Shown here: in pieces, positions 19,143 to 28,122 of the stretch
Numbering within the stretch: position 1 is the first letter of the stretch
Layout: each line of letters starts with the position of its first letter
NCBI RefSeq assembly: GCF_019236175.1
Contig: NZ_JAFAJM010000015.1
Span: 186,001 to 250,000 of the forward strand
Direction of reading: 5' to 3'
DNA length: 64,000 bases
Source of the DNA: Chryseobacterium sp.
GTDB lineage: Bacteria > Bacteroidota > Bacteroidia > Flavobacteriales > Weeksellaceae
The notes under the pieces: model-generated
The model's database searches: none
The model's input: only the letters and a program-made list of their open reading frames with translations
Told to the model about the DNA's origin: nothing
Program-made: the position numbers and the translations under genes

Positions 19143-19739
19143 TTAATATAAAATTTTACGGTTTTCGATTTTAAGAAGCTTGTCTCTTTCCATATGTTTA
19201 ATCGTCCTTATGGCGGTTTCAACACACAAACCTGTAAGGCTGGCCATTTGCTGCCTCGTTAAAGGAACCAGAAAAGAATAAGGACTATCGTCTTCCTGAA
19301 AGCTCTTAAGATAATCCATCAATCCTTTTAGCCGTATATATGGGTTTTGTGAGGAAATATTCAGCATCATTACAAATTTGTAATAAAGACGCTGAGACAG
19401 AAAACTGCTTACTTCCATACAAAGTTTGGGTGAATGACTTAACAAATTAAAAAAAATGGATTTATGAAGCCTTAGAATACTACATTCCGTCATGGCTTCT
19501 GCATTCATTGGATAAGGTTTGTCTATGAAAAGAATCGCTTCTCCACAACTTTGTCCTTCTGATAGAATATTTTGAATAAATTCCTTTCCTTCCTCATTAT
19601 AATTGTTGAGTTTAACCTCTCCGCTGATGATCTGGTAATAATAATTGGGCATGTTTCCCTCAGAAAAAATAGTTTCTGAAGGGCTGTAGTCTCTTACTTC
19701 CGCTCCCGCTGAATGTAAAATATTTTCGTCAATAACCAT
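19143..19739 (-). CDS. Crp/Fnr family transcriptional regulator
   Basis: 198 aa. Cyclic-nucleotide-binding-like beta roll at about 15-120 (IFSEGNMPNYYYQIISGEVKL; GQSCGEAILF) and a winged HTH at about 160-198 (RQQMASLTGLCVETAIRTIK). No N-terminal cysteine cluster, so not a classical Fnr oxygen sensor. Matching inverted repeats lie about 415 bases upstream and 155 bases downstream of the gene. Confidence 0.9.
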   Translation of the reverse strand: MVIDENILHSAGAEVRDYSPSETIFSEGNMPNYYYQIISGEVKLNNYNEEGKEFIQNILSEGQSCGEAILFIDKPYPMNAEAMTECSILRLHKSIFFNLLSHSPKLCMEVSSFLSQRLYYKFVMMLNISSQNPYIRLKGLMDYLKSFQEDDSPYSFLVPLTRQQMASLTGLCVETAIRTIKHMERDKLLKIENRKILY

Positions 19740-19985
19740 AATAGTTGTTTTTGGTGTTGTTTCTTCTTCTTAATCTCTTAGTAAAAATATCATTGGGAAC
19801 TGATCTTAATAGACATGCAAATATCAAACCTTAATCATTAGTAAAAACGTTAAATAAAGTTAAATAGATTATCAATATCCATTATTTATAATATTATTAT
19901 TCATATTGTTTCATTAAAATTGTTTTATTAATGATATTTTTTAAAACCCATAATATGATAAGAACCAATTAGTTTCGTCAACAGA

Positions 19986-20023
19986 AAAACCCGTTCTTCA
20001 CAAAGAGAAACGGGTTTTAAATC
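19986..20023. terminator. Hairpin terminator AAAACCCGTT / AACGGGTTTT
   Basis: 10-bp stem with T-rich flanks on both strands. On the minus strand it lies about 165 bases past the EamA stop, with the 20153-20166 inverted repeat in between. Confidence 0.75.
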
Positions 20024-20182
20024 TATGGGTAAGTTAAAAGTATTTTATTTTTTGATGGACTTATTTCTTGTGGTCCAGACGTAATCTATTTCATAACAGT
20101 ATACTATTCTGTGATGATACCCCAAAACTAGACTATTATTTATTCTTTCTTTATGACTCGGGTCATCATTCCCTATTCTCAA
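20019..20182. other. Non-coding stretch between the EamA stop and the terminator
   Basis: 164 bases with no ORF, containing the inverted repeat at 20153-20166 and ending at the 19986-20018 terminator. Could be the 3' UTR of the EamA mRNA or a separate small minus-strand RNA. Confidence 0.35.
20153..20166. promoter_or_regulatory. Inverted repeat ATGACTCGGGTCAT
   Basis: Palindromic TGA-N6-TCA site related to 18973-18986. It lies upstream of the Crp/Fnr gene start (19739) on the minus strand and 17 bases past the EamA stop. Confidence 0.45.
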
Positions 20183-21067
20183 TCATTTGGCAAACTTCTT
20201 AGTTCCTGCCACACATAAAATAACACCTACCGTAATACCTAGCATCCCTATACTGACCTGCTCATGAAGAAGATACGCCGCTAATGCCAGTCCAAAGAAA
20301 GGCTGTAACAGCTGAAGCTGGCCAACCGTAGTAATTCCCCCCTGCGCCAGGCCTTTATACCAGAAAATAAATCCTATGAACATACTGAATAAGGAAATAT
20401 ATCCTAATCCAAACCATCCTTTAAAGCTTATAGCCTCCAGATTTGTTGGGAAATAAATAAAAAACAACGGAAGCATCACAGGCAGAGATAATACCAGTGC
20501 CCAGGAAATGACCTGCCATCCTCCTAATGTTTTTGAAAGTTTAGCTCCTTCTGCATACCCCAGCCCGCACAAAATAACAGCCAGAAGCATTAGAACATCT
20601 CCAACAGGTGATGCTGAGATTCCCTGTGAAAAAGCATACCCTATTACCAGAAGACTTCCGACAATCGAGAAAAACCAAAATACAGGATGCGGTCTTTCTC
20701 CGCCACGAAATACTCCGAAAATAGCGGTAGCAAGAGGCAGCATACCCAGAAAAACAATTGAATGGGCTGAAGTCAGGTATTGCAGCGCCAGTGAAGACAG
20801 CAAAGGAAAACCTATGACACATCCGATCGCCACTAAAGCCAACGGAAACAGCTGGCTTTTTGCCGGCCTTTTTTCTTTATATATAAGAAGAACCGAAAGT
20901 GCAAGTACTCCTGCAATGACCGCACGGGCAATCGTTACAAATATAGGATCCATTTCCATGACAGCCAGTTTTGTAGCCGGCATTGAACCACTGAAAAGCA
21001 ATACTCCGATGAATCCGTTTATCCAGCCGTTTACTGCCTGGTCTTTTGAAATTGTATCTGACATCAT
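20183..21067 (-). CDS. EamA/DMT family transporter
   Basis: 294 aa with about 10 hydrophobic helices and the two-repeat EamA layout (repeat 1 starts GWINGFIGVLLFSGSMPATKLA; repeat 2 includes GWFGLGYISLFSMFIGFIFW). Members export amino acids or metabolites. The start is the ATG at 21067 or 21064 (MSDTISK); a longer ATG at 21088 is less likely. TAATTTTG (minus strand, 21098-21091) gives a -7 element 24 bases before the start. Divergent from a MocR gene, the probable regulator. Confidence 0.88.
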   Translation of the reverse strand: MMSDTISKDQAVNGWINGFIGVLLFSGSMPATKLAVMEMDPIFVTIARAVIAGVLALSVLLIYKEKRPAKSQLFPLALVAIGCVIGFPLLSSLALQYLTSAHSIVFLGMLPLATAIFGVFRGGERPHPVFWFFSIVGSLLVIGYAFSQGISASPVGDVLMLLAVILCGLGYAEGAKLSKTLGGWQVISWALVLSLPVMLPLFFIYFPTNLEAISFKGWFGLGYISLFSMFIGFIFWYKGLAQGGITTVGQLQLLQPFFGLALAAYLLHEQVSIGMLGITVGVILCVAGTKKFAK

Positions 21068-21161
21068 TTTTAAAGTTTTAATTAACAAGTCAAAATTAGA
21101 CAGGAAAAATAAATAAACACAGTATCAGTTTTGTATATTTGCATGAGCACAGTTTAAAAAT

Positions 21162-22574
21162 ATGAGCAAAGAATTTTTATATACAGAGATTGCAGATGGT
21201 ATTGCCAACCAGATCAGAACCGGAGTTTTAAAAGCAGGAGATAAGCTTCCTTCAGTAAGAATGCTCTGCCAGGAACATCAGGTAAGCATGAATACTGCAA
21301 AACGTGTTTTTCTGGAACTCGAATCTCAATCGTTAGTAGAGTCAAAACCACAATCAGGCTATTTTGTAAGTCAGTTGCTGTCTGTAAAACTTCCTTTACC
21401 TGAGGTAAGTCGCCCTTCCCTGATCGCTAATAATGATGAGCCTGATGAACTGATCAGTAAAGTGTACGAAAATATGGGGCGGAAAGATATTACTTTTTTT
21501 TCCATCGGAATTCCATCCGGAGACCTACTCCCACAGGCAAAACTTAAAAAAGAAATTGTAAACGCTATTCGTGAGCTGAAGGAAGGCGGTACAGAATATG
21601 AAGAGCTTCAGGGAAATCTTAAACTTCGGAGGATGATTGCCGTACGTTCTCTTCAATGGGGCGGAAATCTTAAGGAAAATGATCTGGTGACCACCAATGG
21701 CGGAATGAATGCTCTGTCTTTTTGCCTGATGGCTTTAGGAAAACCCGGCGATGTTATCGCAATTGAAAGCCCATGTTACCCCGGAATCTTACAACTGGCC
21801 AACGGATTAGGGCTAAAGGTTCTGGAGCTTCCTACACATCCCACAACGGGAATAGAAGTTGCAGCATTAAAAAAACTGATTCCTAAAATTGATCTGTGTC
21901 TGCTAATTCCCAATTTTAATTCTCCTTTGGGAAGCTGTATGCCGGATGAAAATAAAAAAGAAGTTGTAAAAATACTTTCTGAAAATAATATACCGCTGAT
22001 TGAGGATGATGTTTACGGAGATCTCTATTTTGGTTCTTCCCGTCCAAAATGTTGTAAATCTTTTGATAAAGACGGAAGCGTACTTTATTGTAGTTCTATT
22101 TCAAAGACACTGGCTCCCGGCTATCGTGTAGGCTGGATTGCTCCCGGAAAATATAAAGATAAAATTATGAAACTGAAGTTACTGCATTCCACTTCTTCTA
22201 TTTCGATTGTCAATGAAGCTGTAGCTAATTTCCTGAAAACCGGAAAATATGAAAAACATCTTCAGCAACTTAGGAAAACCCTTCAGTATAATTATCAGAA
22301 TTATGTACAGACTATTGCAGACTCATTTCCGGAAGGCACCAAAACCAGCCGGCCGCAAGGAGGACTTTCTTTATGGGTGGAATTTGATAAAAATATACGC
22401 ACTACAGAGCTTTACGATCTGGCTATTAAGCAGAACATTAGTATTGCTCCCGGAAGGATGTTTACCTTTCAGGAGCAGTTTGAAAACTGTATGAGGCTTT
22501 GCTTCGGGCTTCCCTGGTCGGAAGATACACAGGCAAAACTCAGACAGGTTGGAAATCTTGCAAAAAAAATCTAG
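21162..22574 (+). CDS. MocR-type GntR/aminotransferase fusion regulator
   Basis: 470 aa. GntR winged helix at 1-70 (LPSVRMLCQEHQVSMNTAKR) and aminotransferase fold with the PLP lysine in SSISKTLAPGYRVGWI. Upstream TATATTTG (21134-21141) serves as a -7 element. The divergent EamA transporter gene is the likely target, a pairing seen repeatedly for MocR proteins. Sequence is clearly different from the other MocR at 12639. Confidence 0.92.
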   Translation: MSKEFLYTEIADGIANQIRTGVLKAGDKLPSVRMLCQEHQVSMNTAKRVFLELESQSLVESKPQSGYFVSQLLSVKLPLPEVSRPSLIANNDEPDELISKVYENMGRKDITFFSIGIPSGDLLPQAKLKKEIVNAIRELKEGGTEYEELQGNLKLRRMIAVRSLQWGGNLKENDLVTTNGGMNALSFCLMALGKPGDVIAIESPCYPGILQLANGLGLKVLELPTHPTTGIEVAALKKLIPKIDLCLLIPNFNSPLGSCMPDENKKEVVKILSENNIPLIEDDVYGDLYFGSSRPKCCKSFDKDGSVLYCSSISKTLAPGYRVGWIAPGKYKDKIMKLKLLHSTSSISIVNEAVANFLKTGKYEKHLQQLRKTLQYNYQNYVQTIADSFPEGTKTSRPQGGLSLWVEFDKNIRTTELYDLAIKQNISIAPGRMFTFQEQFENCMRLCFGLPWSEDTQAKLRQVGNLAKKI

Positions 22575-22580
22575 TCCGAA

Positions 22581-23177
22581 TTATTTGTTATCCGGAACAA
22601 AATTTTTTCTTGCCAATTCCTTTCTCACACGACTTAAGCTCTCGGGAGTAATTCCCAGATAAGAAGCAATCATCCATTGCGGGACTCTGAGCAATAAATC
22701 CGGATACATTTTAATAAATTTCATGTATCGCTCTTCAGCCGTCTCACCCAATAAAGAATTGATTCTGTTCTGAAGACTTCTGATATGTTTCTGAAGAAGG
22801 AAATCACTTCTTTCTATACTGTTTGGAAATTGCTCTACCAGTTTATTGAAAAAATCAGGATGTAGAAACAAAACTTCAGAGTCCTCAACTGCCTCTATGT
22901 AGTAATTGGATTTTTCATTAAAATAAAGACTGCTTCTGTCTGAAATCAGCCAGCTTTCAGGAGCAAACTGTATGATATGTTCTTTTCCGTTTTTATCAAT
23001 GGAATACATTTTCAGCAGTCCTTTTTCAACAAAGAAAATATGTCTGCATATTTCCCCGTACTGCAATAAAAATTGATTTCTAGGAATCTTTTTTACCTCG
23101 TAATGCAGGCTGCAGGTATTAACACTTTGAAGCGGAACATTCAGGACTTTAGCTAAATAATTATTGATATTCTTCAT
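22581..23177 (-). CDS. Crp/Fnr family transcriptional regulator
   Basis: 198 aa. Beta-roll sensor (QYGEICRHIFFVEKGLLKMY) and C-terminal HTH (PQWMIASYLGITPESLSRVRK). The pattern with RYMKFIKMYPDLLLRVPQ is typical of Bacteroidota Crp-like proteins near redox or DinB genes. Its ATG overlaps the YtxJ stop (ATGA), so it is the fourth gene of the YfiT-DUF1569-YtxJ operon and may regulate it. Confidence 0.9.
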   Translation of the reverse strand: MKNINNYLAKVLNVPLQSVNTCSLHYEVKKIPRNQFLLQYGEICRHIFFVEKGLLKMYSIDKNGKEHIIQFAPESWLISDRSSLYFNEKSNYYIEAVEDSEVLFLHPDFFNKLVEQFPNSIERSDFLLQKHIRSLQNRINSLLGETAEERYMKFIKMYPDLLLRVPQWMIASYLGITPESLSRVRKELARKNFVPDNK

Positions 23178-23554
23178 GGTACAATCTGGCTTAATGAAAT
23201 ACTTTGGTGTGAGGCATTATTCACCGCTTTTCCGTTTTCTATCACGATTAACTGCGGACTTTCGTGTCTGATGCCAAAATCTTCAGCAATTTTATTGGAT
23301 ATAGGCCGGTATGCCAATAAATCCAGATAATAAACCTGTACCTCTTTCTCCGAATTTTCAATTTCTCTTTCAAAATTCTTCAATACTGTTCTGCTGATAA
23401 AACAGCTTGTTGAATGTTTAAAAATTGCTATTTTATGCTGATGGGATTCCTCAAGCGCTTTTGACAGATCTTCTTCAGATTCTATCTTTTTCCAGAAAGA
23501 TTTTTGATCAGGAGTTTCGCTCTTTCCACCGAATATTTTATCAAAAAAACTCAT
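23174..23554 (-). CDS. ytxJ: Bacillithiol system redox-active protein YtxJ-like
   Basis: 126 aa thioredoxin-fold protein. The single active cysteine lies in KHSTSCFISR (YtxJ has HSTRCSIS), and the cis-proline loop is HESPQLIVI. YtxJ proteins are monothiol bacilliredoxin-like partners of bacillithiol. The start overlaps the stop of the upstream DUF1569 gene by 4 bases and the stop overlaps the Crp/Fnr start by 4. Confidence 0.82.
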   Translation of the reverse strand: MSFFDKIFGGKSETPDQKSFWKKIESEEDLSKALEESHQHKIAIFKHSTSCFISRTVLKNFEREIENSEKEVQVYYLDLLAYRPISNKIAEDFGIRHESPQLIVIENGKAVNNASHQSISLSQIVP

Positions 23555-24012
23555 ACATTAAATTGTTTTAGATGGTGATCAAGATGTTTATATTCTAAAA
23601 ATTGCCAGTCTTTTTCAGTCATGTTTCCGAATAGCCTGTGATGGTCCGGCAGAATATTATTTTTACATGCTGTCCGAAATTCCTCCAGTGTTTTCAGAAG
23701 ATTGGTCTTTGATTCATCAAAATCACACTCAAAATTAACGATTAGTTTTTGAAAAGTAGGCATATTTCTGGGAATTCCGTTATTGAAAACATACATTTCC
23801 ATTTTAGTCATGATTCCTATAGCTTCAAAAAGCGGGTTAATACGTGGGAGTTCAATTTTTCCCAGTGCTACCTGAAGAACCAGGTCACAATGTTTAAACA
23901 TTTGACTTACATTCATCTGGCCCCATTTTCCAGGAGAATTTTCAGACAATTTGGAAATTCTTTTTATAATTTCCTTACAATAGATGGGATTATTAAGACT
24001 TTTCTTTACCAA
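23551..24012 (-). CDS. DUF1569 (DinB-like) protein
   Basis: 153 aa four-helix protein. GQMNVSQMFKHCDLV supplies the first conserved histidine and KHLDHHLKQF the C-terminal His pair that mark DUF1569, a DinB-superfamily branch. Such folds often bind a divalent metal and use a low-molecular-weight thiol. It is translationally coupled to YfiT upstream (7-base overlap) and YtxJ downstream. Confidence 0.82.
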   Translation of the reverse strand: MVKKSLNNPIYCKEIIKRISKLSENSPGKWGQMNVSQMFKHCDLVLQVALGKIELPRINPLFEAIGIMTKMEMYVFNNGIPRNMPTFQKLIVNFECDFDESKTNLLKTLEEFRTACKNNILPDHHRLFGNMTEKDWQFLEYKHLDHHLKQFNV

Positions 24013-24542
24013 CCCTTTTCTTTCTTCAGGTTTTCAATGTGTGCAAAATGATGATTACAATGCCAGACATATAAAGCAAGACTATTTCTGAGATCATAAT
24101 CCCGATGATGTTCAGGATGATGAAATGTTCTTTCAAGCTGTTTATTGGTAAGGCTTTTCAGTAACACTACCCATCGTTGATGAGTTCCTTTCAGCATTCT
24201 CATAGCCGGTTTTACAGGCATGTGGAAACTATCCTGTAGCTCTGCCCATTTGGCTTCGTCGTATGGCTTAATCGTCGGATTATCTTCAGTAAGAGCGAGC
24301 TTAAAACGGATAAAACTGTTCATATGGCTGTCTGAAAGGTGATTCACAAGCTGTCGTACCGTCCACCCTCCTTCTCTGTAGGGAGTATCAAGTTGATCAT
24401 CTGTGAAATGTTCAATGAGGTTTTTTAGCCGACCGGGAAAATCTTTAATCACTTTGATATAAGTATCCAGTGTTGTATCACAAATATGTTCAGGTGCTTC
24501 AAACTGTCCGATAGGAAATTTTTTTTTCTCTAAATCACTCAT
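24006..24542 (-). CDS. YfiT family bacillithiol transferase
   Basis: 178 aa DinB-fold metal-dependent S-transferase. Signature GGWTVRQLVNHLSDSHMNS and C-terminal WHCNHHFAHI provide the three metal-binding histidines. Family members conjugate bacillithiol to electrophiles. First gene of the four-gene operon with DUF1569, ytxJ and a Crp/Fnr regulator. Confidence 0.88.
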   Translation of the reverse strand: MSDLEKKKFPIGQFEAPEHICDTTLDTYIKVIKDFPGRLKNLIEHFTDDQLDTPYREGGWTVRQLVNHLSDSHMNSFIRFKLALTEDNPTIKPYDEAKWAELQDSFHMPVKPAMRMLKGTHQRWVVLLKSLTNKQLERTFHHPEHHRDYDLRNSLALYVWHCNHHFAHIENLKKEKGW

Positions 24543-24597
24543 TGTTCAGGGTTTTAATTTTTATTTTTTAAATATGGCTAAGCCTTTCGCTCGTCTG

Positions 24598-24637
24598 GTA
24601 AATTTATCAAAATTTCGAGAAACCTGAATATGAAAAA
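24598..24637 (+). repeat. Direct repeat, copy A (pncA-leader-like)
   Basis: About 36 of 40 bases match 26048-26087, the 5' leader and first codons of pncA. This copy has ATGAAAAAGTG followed at once by TAA, so it codes for nothing. The DEAD-box gene lies between the two copies. Confidence 0.7.
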
Positions 24638-24676
24638 GTGTTAATTGCAGGTATTCGTTTATATACTTATCAGCGA

Positions 24677-24708
24677 ACAAAAAAGCTTCAGTTGCAGAAC
24701 TGAAGCTT
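24677..24708 (-). terminator. Rho-independent terminator of the helicase gene
   Basis: 11-bp stem AAGCTTCAGTT / AACTGAAGCTT with 4-base loop, followed on the minus strand by TTTTGTT. Confidence 0.88.
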
Positions 24709-24726
24709 CTTATTTGGATTACCGGG

Positions 24727-25869
24727 CTAATACCCATGTAAATTGATATCCTCTGTTCTCTGCAGAGTCACTCTTTTTCCCATTTTTTTCTGAATAACTC
24801 TGAAATGCTGTAATTCATCATCCGTTAAAATGGTAATGGCAGTTCCTTTTTCATTGGCACGTCCCGTTCTTCCGATACGATGGATATAATCCAGCGGAGA
24901 ACGCGGTAATTCGTAATTGATAACGCATGGCAAATCGTCGATATGAATTCCACGGCCAATTAAATCTGTAGCAACTAAAATCTGAGCTCCATTGACTTTA
25001 AATTCTTCTAAATTGTTTCTACGGGCACCCTGTGATTTCTGACTGTGAATAGCCACCGCTTTAATTTTATTCTTTTTAAGTTTCTCAACCAGATTATCGG
25101 CAGATCTTGTGGATGAAACAAAAACCAACGCCTTATCCACCTTTTTTTCTTTAATTAAATACCGTAAAAAAGGTCCTTTGTTTTCCGGCGAAACATGATA
25201 AGCCAGCTGTTCAATATGATCAATTTCAACCTCTTCTTTTTTTATTTCAACAATGACAGGGTTAATAGATAAACGTTCTTTCATTTCGGAAACTTTATCA
25301 TTTAAAGTTGCCGAGAATAAAGTCGTTTGTTTCACCACAGGCATTAAAGCAAAAAGCTTATCCATTTCTTCACCAAAACCCAGCTGAAACATTTTATCGG
25401 CTTCATCAATAACCAGATGCTGGATTTCCGAAATACTCAGTGCATTATGATCAATTAAGTCCAATAAACGTCCGGGGGTTGCTATAAGAACCTCTACTCC
25501 AAACATCCCTTTCATCTGTGGATTGATGGAAACACCGCCATATACCGCCATTGTACGAACCTCCCGTTTCAGATTTTCCGTAAAAGCCCTGAAAACCTCA
25601 TCAATCTGAATTGCTAATTCACGGGTAGGGACCAATATTAATACCTGAATATTACGGTTTTTCTTAACTTCTGAGTTTTGCAGCTTTTCTAAAATCGGCA
25701 TCACAAAACAAGCCGTTTTTCCGGAACCCGTCCGGGCAATTCCCATCAGGTCTTTCCCTTGTAAAATAACAGGGACAGCCTGTTCCTGAATTGGAAATGG
25801 TTTCAAATATCCCAGTTTGTTAACAGAACGAATAATATTGTGTGATAATCCTAAAGATTCAAATGACAT
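24727..25869 (-). CDS. DEAD/DEAH box ATP-dependent RNA helicase
   Basis: 380 aa two-domain RNA helicase close to RhlE. Motifs in order: ARTGSGKT (Walker A), PTRELA, TPGRLLD, VIDEADKM, SAT, VATDLIGRGIH and HRIGRTGRA. The C-terminal tail is short, without the basic extension of larger RhlE/CsdA types. Likely acts in ribosome assembly or RNA turnover. The gene has its own terminator and is flanked by the 40-bp direct repeat. Confidence 0.93.
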   Translation of the reverse strand: MSFESLGLSHNIIRSVNKLGYLKPFPIQEQAVPVILQGKDLMGIARTGSGKTACFVMPILEKLQNSEVKKNRNIQVLILVPTRELAIQIDEVFRAFTENLKREVRTMAVYGGVSINPQMKGMFGVEVLIATPGRLLDLIDHNALSISEIQHLVIDEADKMFQLGFGEEMDKLFALMPVVKQTTLFSATLNDKVSEMKERLSINPVIVEIKKEEVEIDHIEQLAYHVSPENKGPFLRYLIKEKKVDKALVFVSSTRSADNLVEKLKKNKIKAVAIHSQKSQGARRNNLEEFKVNGAQILVATDLIGRGIHIDDLPCVINYELPRSPLDYIHRIGRTGRANEKGTAITILTDDELQHFRVIQKKMGKRVTLQRTEDINLHGY

Positions 25870-26047
25870 AAAATAATTATTTCCCGCAAAGATACGCTAT
25901 TGATATTTGGTTTAGGCTCCAACCCCATATTCTAGCCAAAGTTTAATGATTTCAGGTTCTTCCCCCTTCATCCGACAGGCATAAAAAATTTATATGGCCG
26001 ATTTGTCCGATAATTCAGTTTTGGACAAATTTTTGTGTATTAGTTTC

Positions 26048-26087
26048 GTAAATTTATCAAAAATTCGAGAAATCTAAATATGAAAAA
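26048..26087 (+). repeat. Direct repeat, copy B (pncA leader)
   Basis: Same 40-mer as 24598-24637, here ending in the pncA start ATGAAAAAAGC. Exactly 1450 bases separate the copies. Confidence 0.7.
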
Positions 26088-26685
26088 AGCATTAATAATA
26101 GTCGATGTACAGAATGATTTTTGTGAAGGCGGAGCATTGGCAGTACCGGGAGCGAATGAAATCATTCCATACATTAATCTTTTAATGGAGGAAAACCAAT
26201 ATGATCAGATTGTTCTGACTCAGGACTGGCATCCTGCAGGTCATAAAAGTTTTGCAAGCAGTAATGGCAGAAAAGTGGGAGAAAGCATTATTTTAAATGG
26301 GGTTCCTCAGTTTATGTGGCCGGATCACTGCGTTCAGGGAACTGTCGGAGCAGAATTCCACAAAGATCTGAATCAGGATAAAGTAACTCATATTATACAG
26401 AAAGGAAAAAACATTGAAATCGACAGCTATAGCGGTTTCCAGGATAACAATCACTTCATGAAAACCGGACTGGATGATTTCTTAAAATACCACGATATCC
26501 AATTGCTGGAAATTGTAGGACTCGCAATGGATTATTGCGTTAAATTCACAGCATTAGATGCTGTTGCCAACGGATATGTTACCTGTCTTCATTTCAACGG
26601 AACCCGTGCTGTGAACGTAAAACCGGACAACGGCAGAGACGCGATCTATGAAATGATTGAAAAAGGAGTAACCGTATTGGGCTAA
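26080..26685 (+). CDS. pncA: Nicotinamidase
   Basis: 201 aa isochorismatase-fold hydrolase turning nicotinamide into nicotinate for NAD salvage. Catalytic D9 (IIVDVQNDF), K108 (IIQKGKN) and C153 (AMDYCVKFT) are present, with the metal site in TQDWHPAGH. Followed by a strong terminator, so monocistronic. Confidence 0.93.
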   Translation: MKKALIIVDVQNDFCEGGALAVPGANEIIPYINLLMEENQYDQIVLTQDWHPAGHKSFASSNGRKVGESIILNGVPQFMWPDHCVQGTVGAEFHKDLNQDKVTHIIQKGKNIEIDSYSGFQDNNHFMKTGLDDFLKYHDIQLLEIVGLAMDYCVKFTALDAVANGYVTCLHFNGTRAVNVKPDNGRDAIYEMIEKGVTVLG

Positions 26686-26721
26686 CATCCTCAAATTTGA
26701 ACATTCATAATCATATAAAAC

Positions 26722-26759
26722 AAAAGACGCTGATTTATTTCAGCGTCTTTTTATTTTTT
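26722..26759 (+). terminator. Rho-independent terminator of pncA
   Basis: 12-bp stem AAAAGACGCTGA / TCAGCGTCTTTT with a 6-base loop, then TTATTTTTT. Confidence 0.9.
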
Positions 26760-26848
26760 AATTTAAAATTCACTTTTTGAAAGAATGATATCAATTACAG
26801 ACATATGAATCAGAAGACTCACCATCTATCTTTGAATCCATCACCATT

Positions 26849-28021
26849 CTAAAGCATTTTAAGATTATTCACTTCCAGTTCCGTAAGGATTCTCCAGTGT
26901 CCTCTCTTGATATTCTTCTTCGTTAATCCGGAGAACATCACTCTGTCTAAAGCCTCTACCTCATATCCTAATCTTTGGAAAATTCTTCTGATCACGCGGT
27001 TCCATCCGATATGAATTTCAATCCCGATTTCATTTTTAGGTTTTCCTTCAATATATGAAATCTGATCTACAACAGCTACCCCTTCATCAAGACGGATACC
27101 TTCCGCGATAAGACGTAAATCTTCCCCGGTAAGTTTTTTATCCAGTGTGACATGATAAATCTTTTTAGCATCAAAAGACGGATGCGTCAGTTTTTTTGTC
27201 ATGTGCCCGTCATTTGTCAATAAGATAACTCCGGTTGTTGAACGGTCTAATCTTCCTACAGGAAAAAGTCTGTAAGGAGAAGCATTGGCCACAAGATCCA
27301 TTACCGTTTTTCTTGCTTTGTCATCTTTTGTTGTAGAAATATAACCTTTTGGTTTATTCAAAAGTACATAAACAGGCTTTTCCGGAGTAATACTTTGTCC
27401 GTCAAAAACTACTCTGTCGGTTTTCTGTACCTGATACCCCATTTCGGTTACCACTTTTCCGTTAACTTCTACCAATCCCTGAGTTATCAGCTCATCAGCT
27501 TCTCTTCTGCTGCAGATTCCTGAATTGGCGATATACTTGTTAAGACGGATACTGTCTTTATGAACGTCTTTTTCAATTTTGTTCAGTCTTCTTTTCTGTA
27601 CAAAAGATTTTGCTCTGTCGTCATTTCTTTCATCTCCGTTAGAAGGTCTTCTTCCGTATTTCAGACTGCCTCTTTCATACTTATCTCTGGTATCGAAATT
27701 TTTCCCGCCTCTTTTAGGTTTTCCAAAAGTTTTTTTCTCGTAGCTCTCACTTTTATTCGTGATATACGCTTTTCTTTCAGATTTTGGGTTGAAATCATCA
27801 TCAGAGCTGTCTGTATTTTTCTTGAAAGGTTTTTTTTCAAATCTTGAGTTTGACCCTTGATGTTCGGGGCCTTTTCTTCCTCCTTCCTTAGAAAAAGGTT
27901 TCTTAAAAGGTTTTGATCCTGAAGAATTTCCAGATCTGGAAGCACGAGAATCATCAGAACTTTTCTTGGTTGAAATTCTTGGTCTCTTTGGTCTGTCTGA
28001 ATTATTATTATCTCTGCTCAT
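26849..28021 (-). CDS. RluB/RsuA-type rRNA pseudouridine synthase with long basic N-terminal extension
   Basis: 390 aa. Residues 1-150 are low-complexity, rich in Ser, Lys, Arg and Gly (many KPFKK-like repeats). An S4 RNA-binding domain follows (LNKYIANSGICSRREADEL), then the catalytic domain with the active aspartate in GRLDRSTTGVILLTNDG. The family modifies 23S or 16S rRNA; the extension probably adds RNA binding. The Flavobacteriia often have such extended versions. Confidence 0.9.
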   Translation of the reverse strand: MSRDNNNSDRPKRPRISTKKSSDDSRASRSGNSSGSKPFKKPFSKEGGRKGPEHQGSNSRFEKKPFKKNTDSSDDDFNPKSERKAYITNKSESYEKKTFGKPKRGGKNFDTRDKYERGSLKYGRRPSNGDERNDDRAKSFVQKRRLNKIEKDVHKDSIRLNKYIANSGICSRREADELITQGLVEVNGKVVTEMGYQVQKTDRVVFDGQSITPEKPVYVLLNKPKGYISTTKDDKARKTVMDLVANASPYRLFPVGRLDRSTTGVILLTNDGHMTKKLTHPSFDAKKIYHVTLDKKLTGEDLRLIAEGIRLDEGVAVVDQISYIEGKPKNEIGIEIHIGWNRVIRRIFQRLGYEVEALDRVMFSGLTKKNIKRGHWRILTELEVNNLKML

Positions 28022-28122
28022 TCTAAAAATTTCTGCAAAGATAGTAATTTAGTTACGAGTTAAAAATTAAGAATCATAACTTTGCAATATAGTTTACTTT
28101 TTAACTTTACATAAATTTGAAG

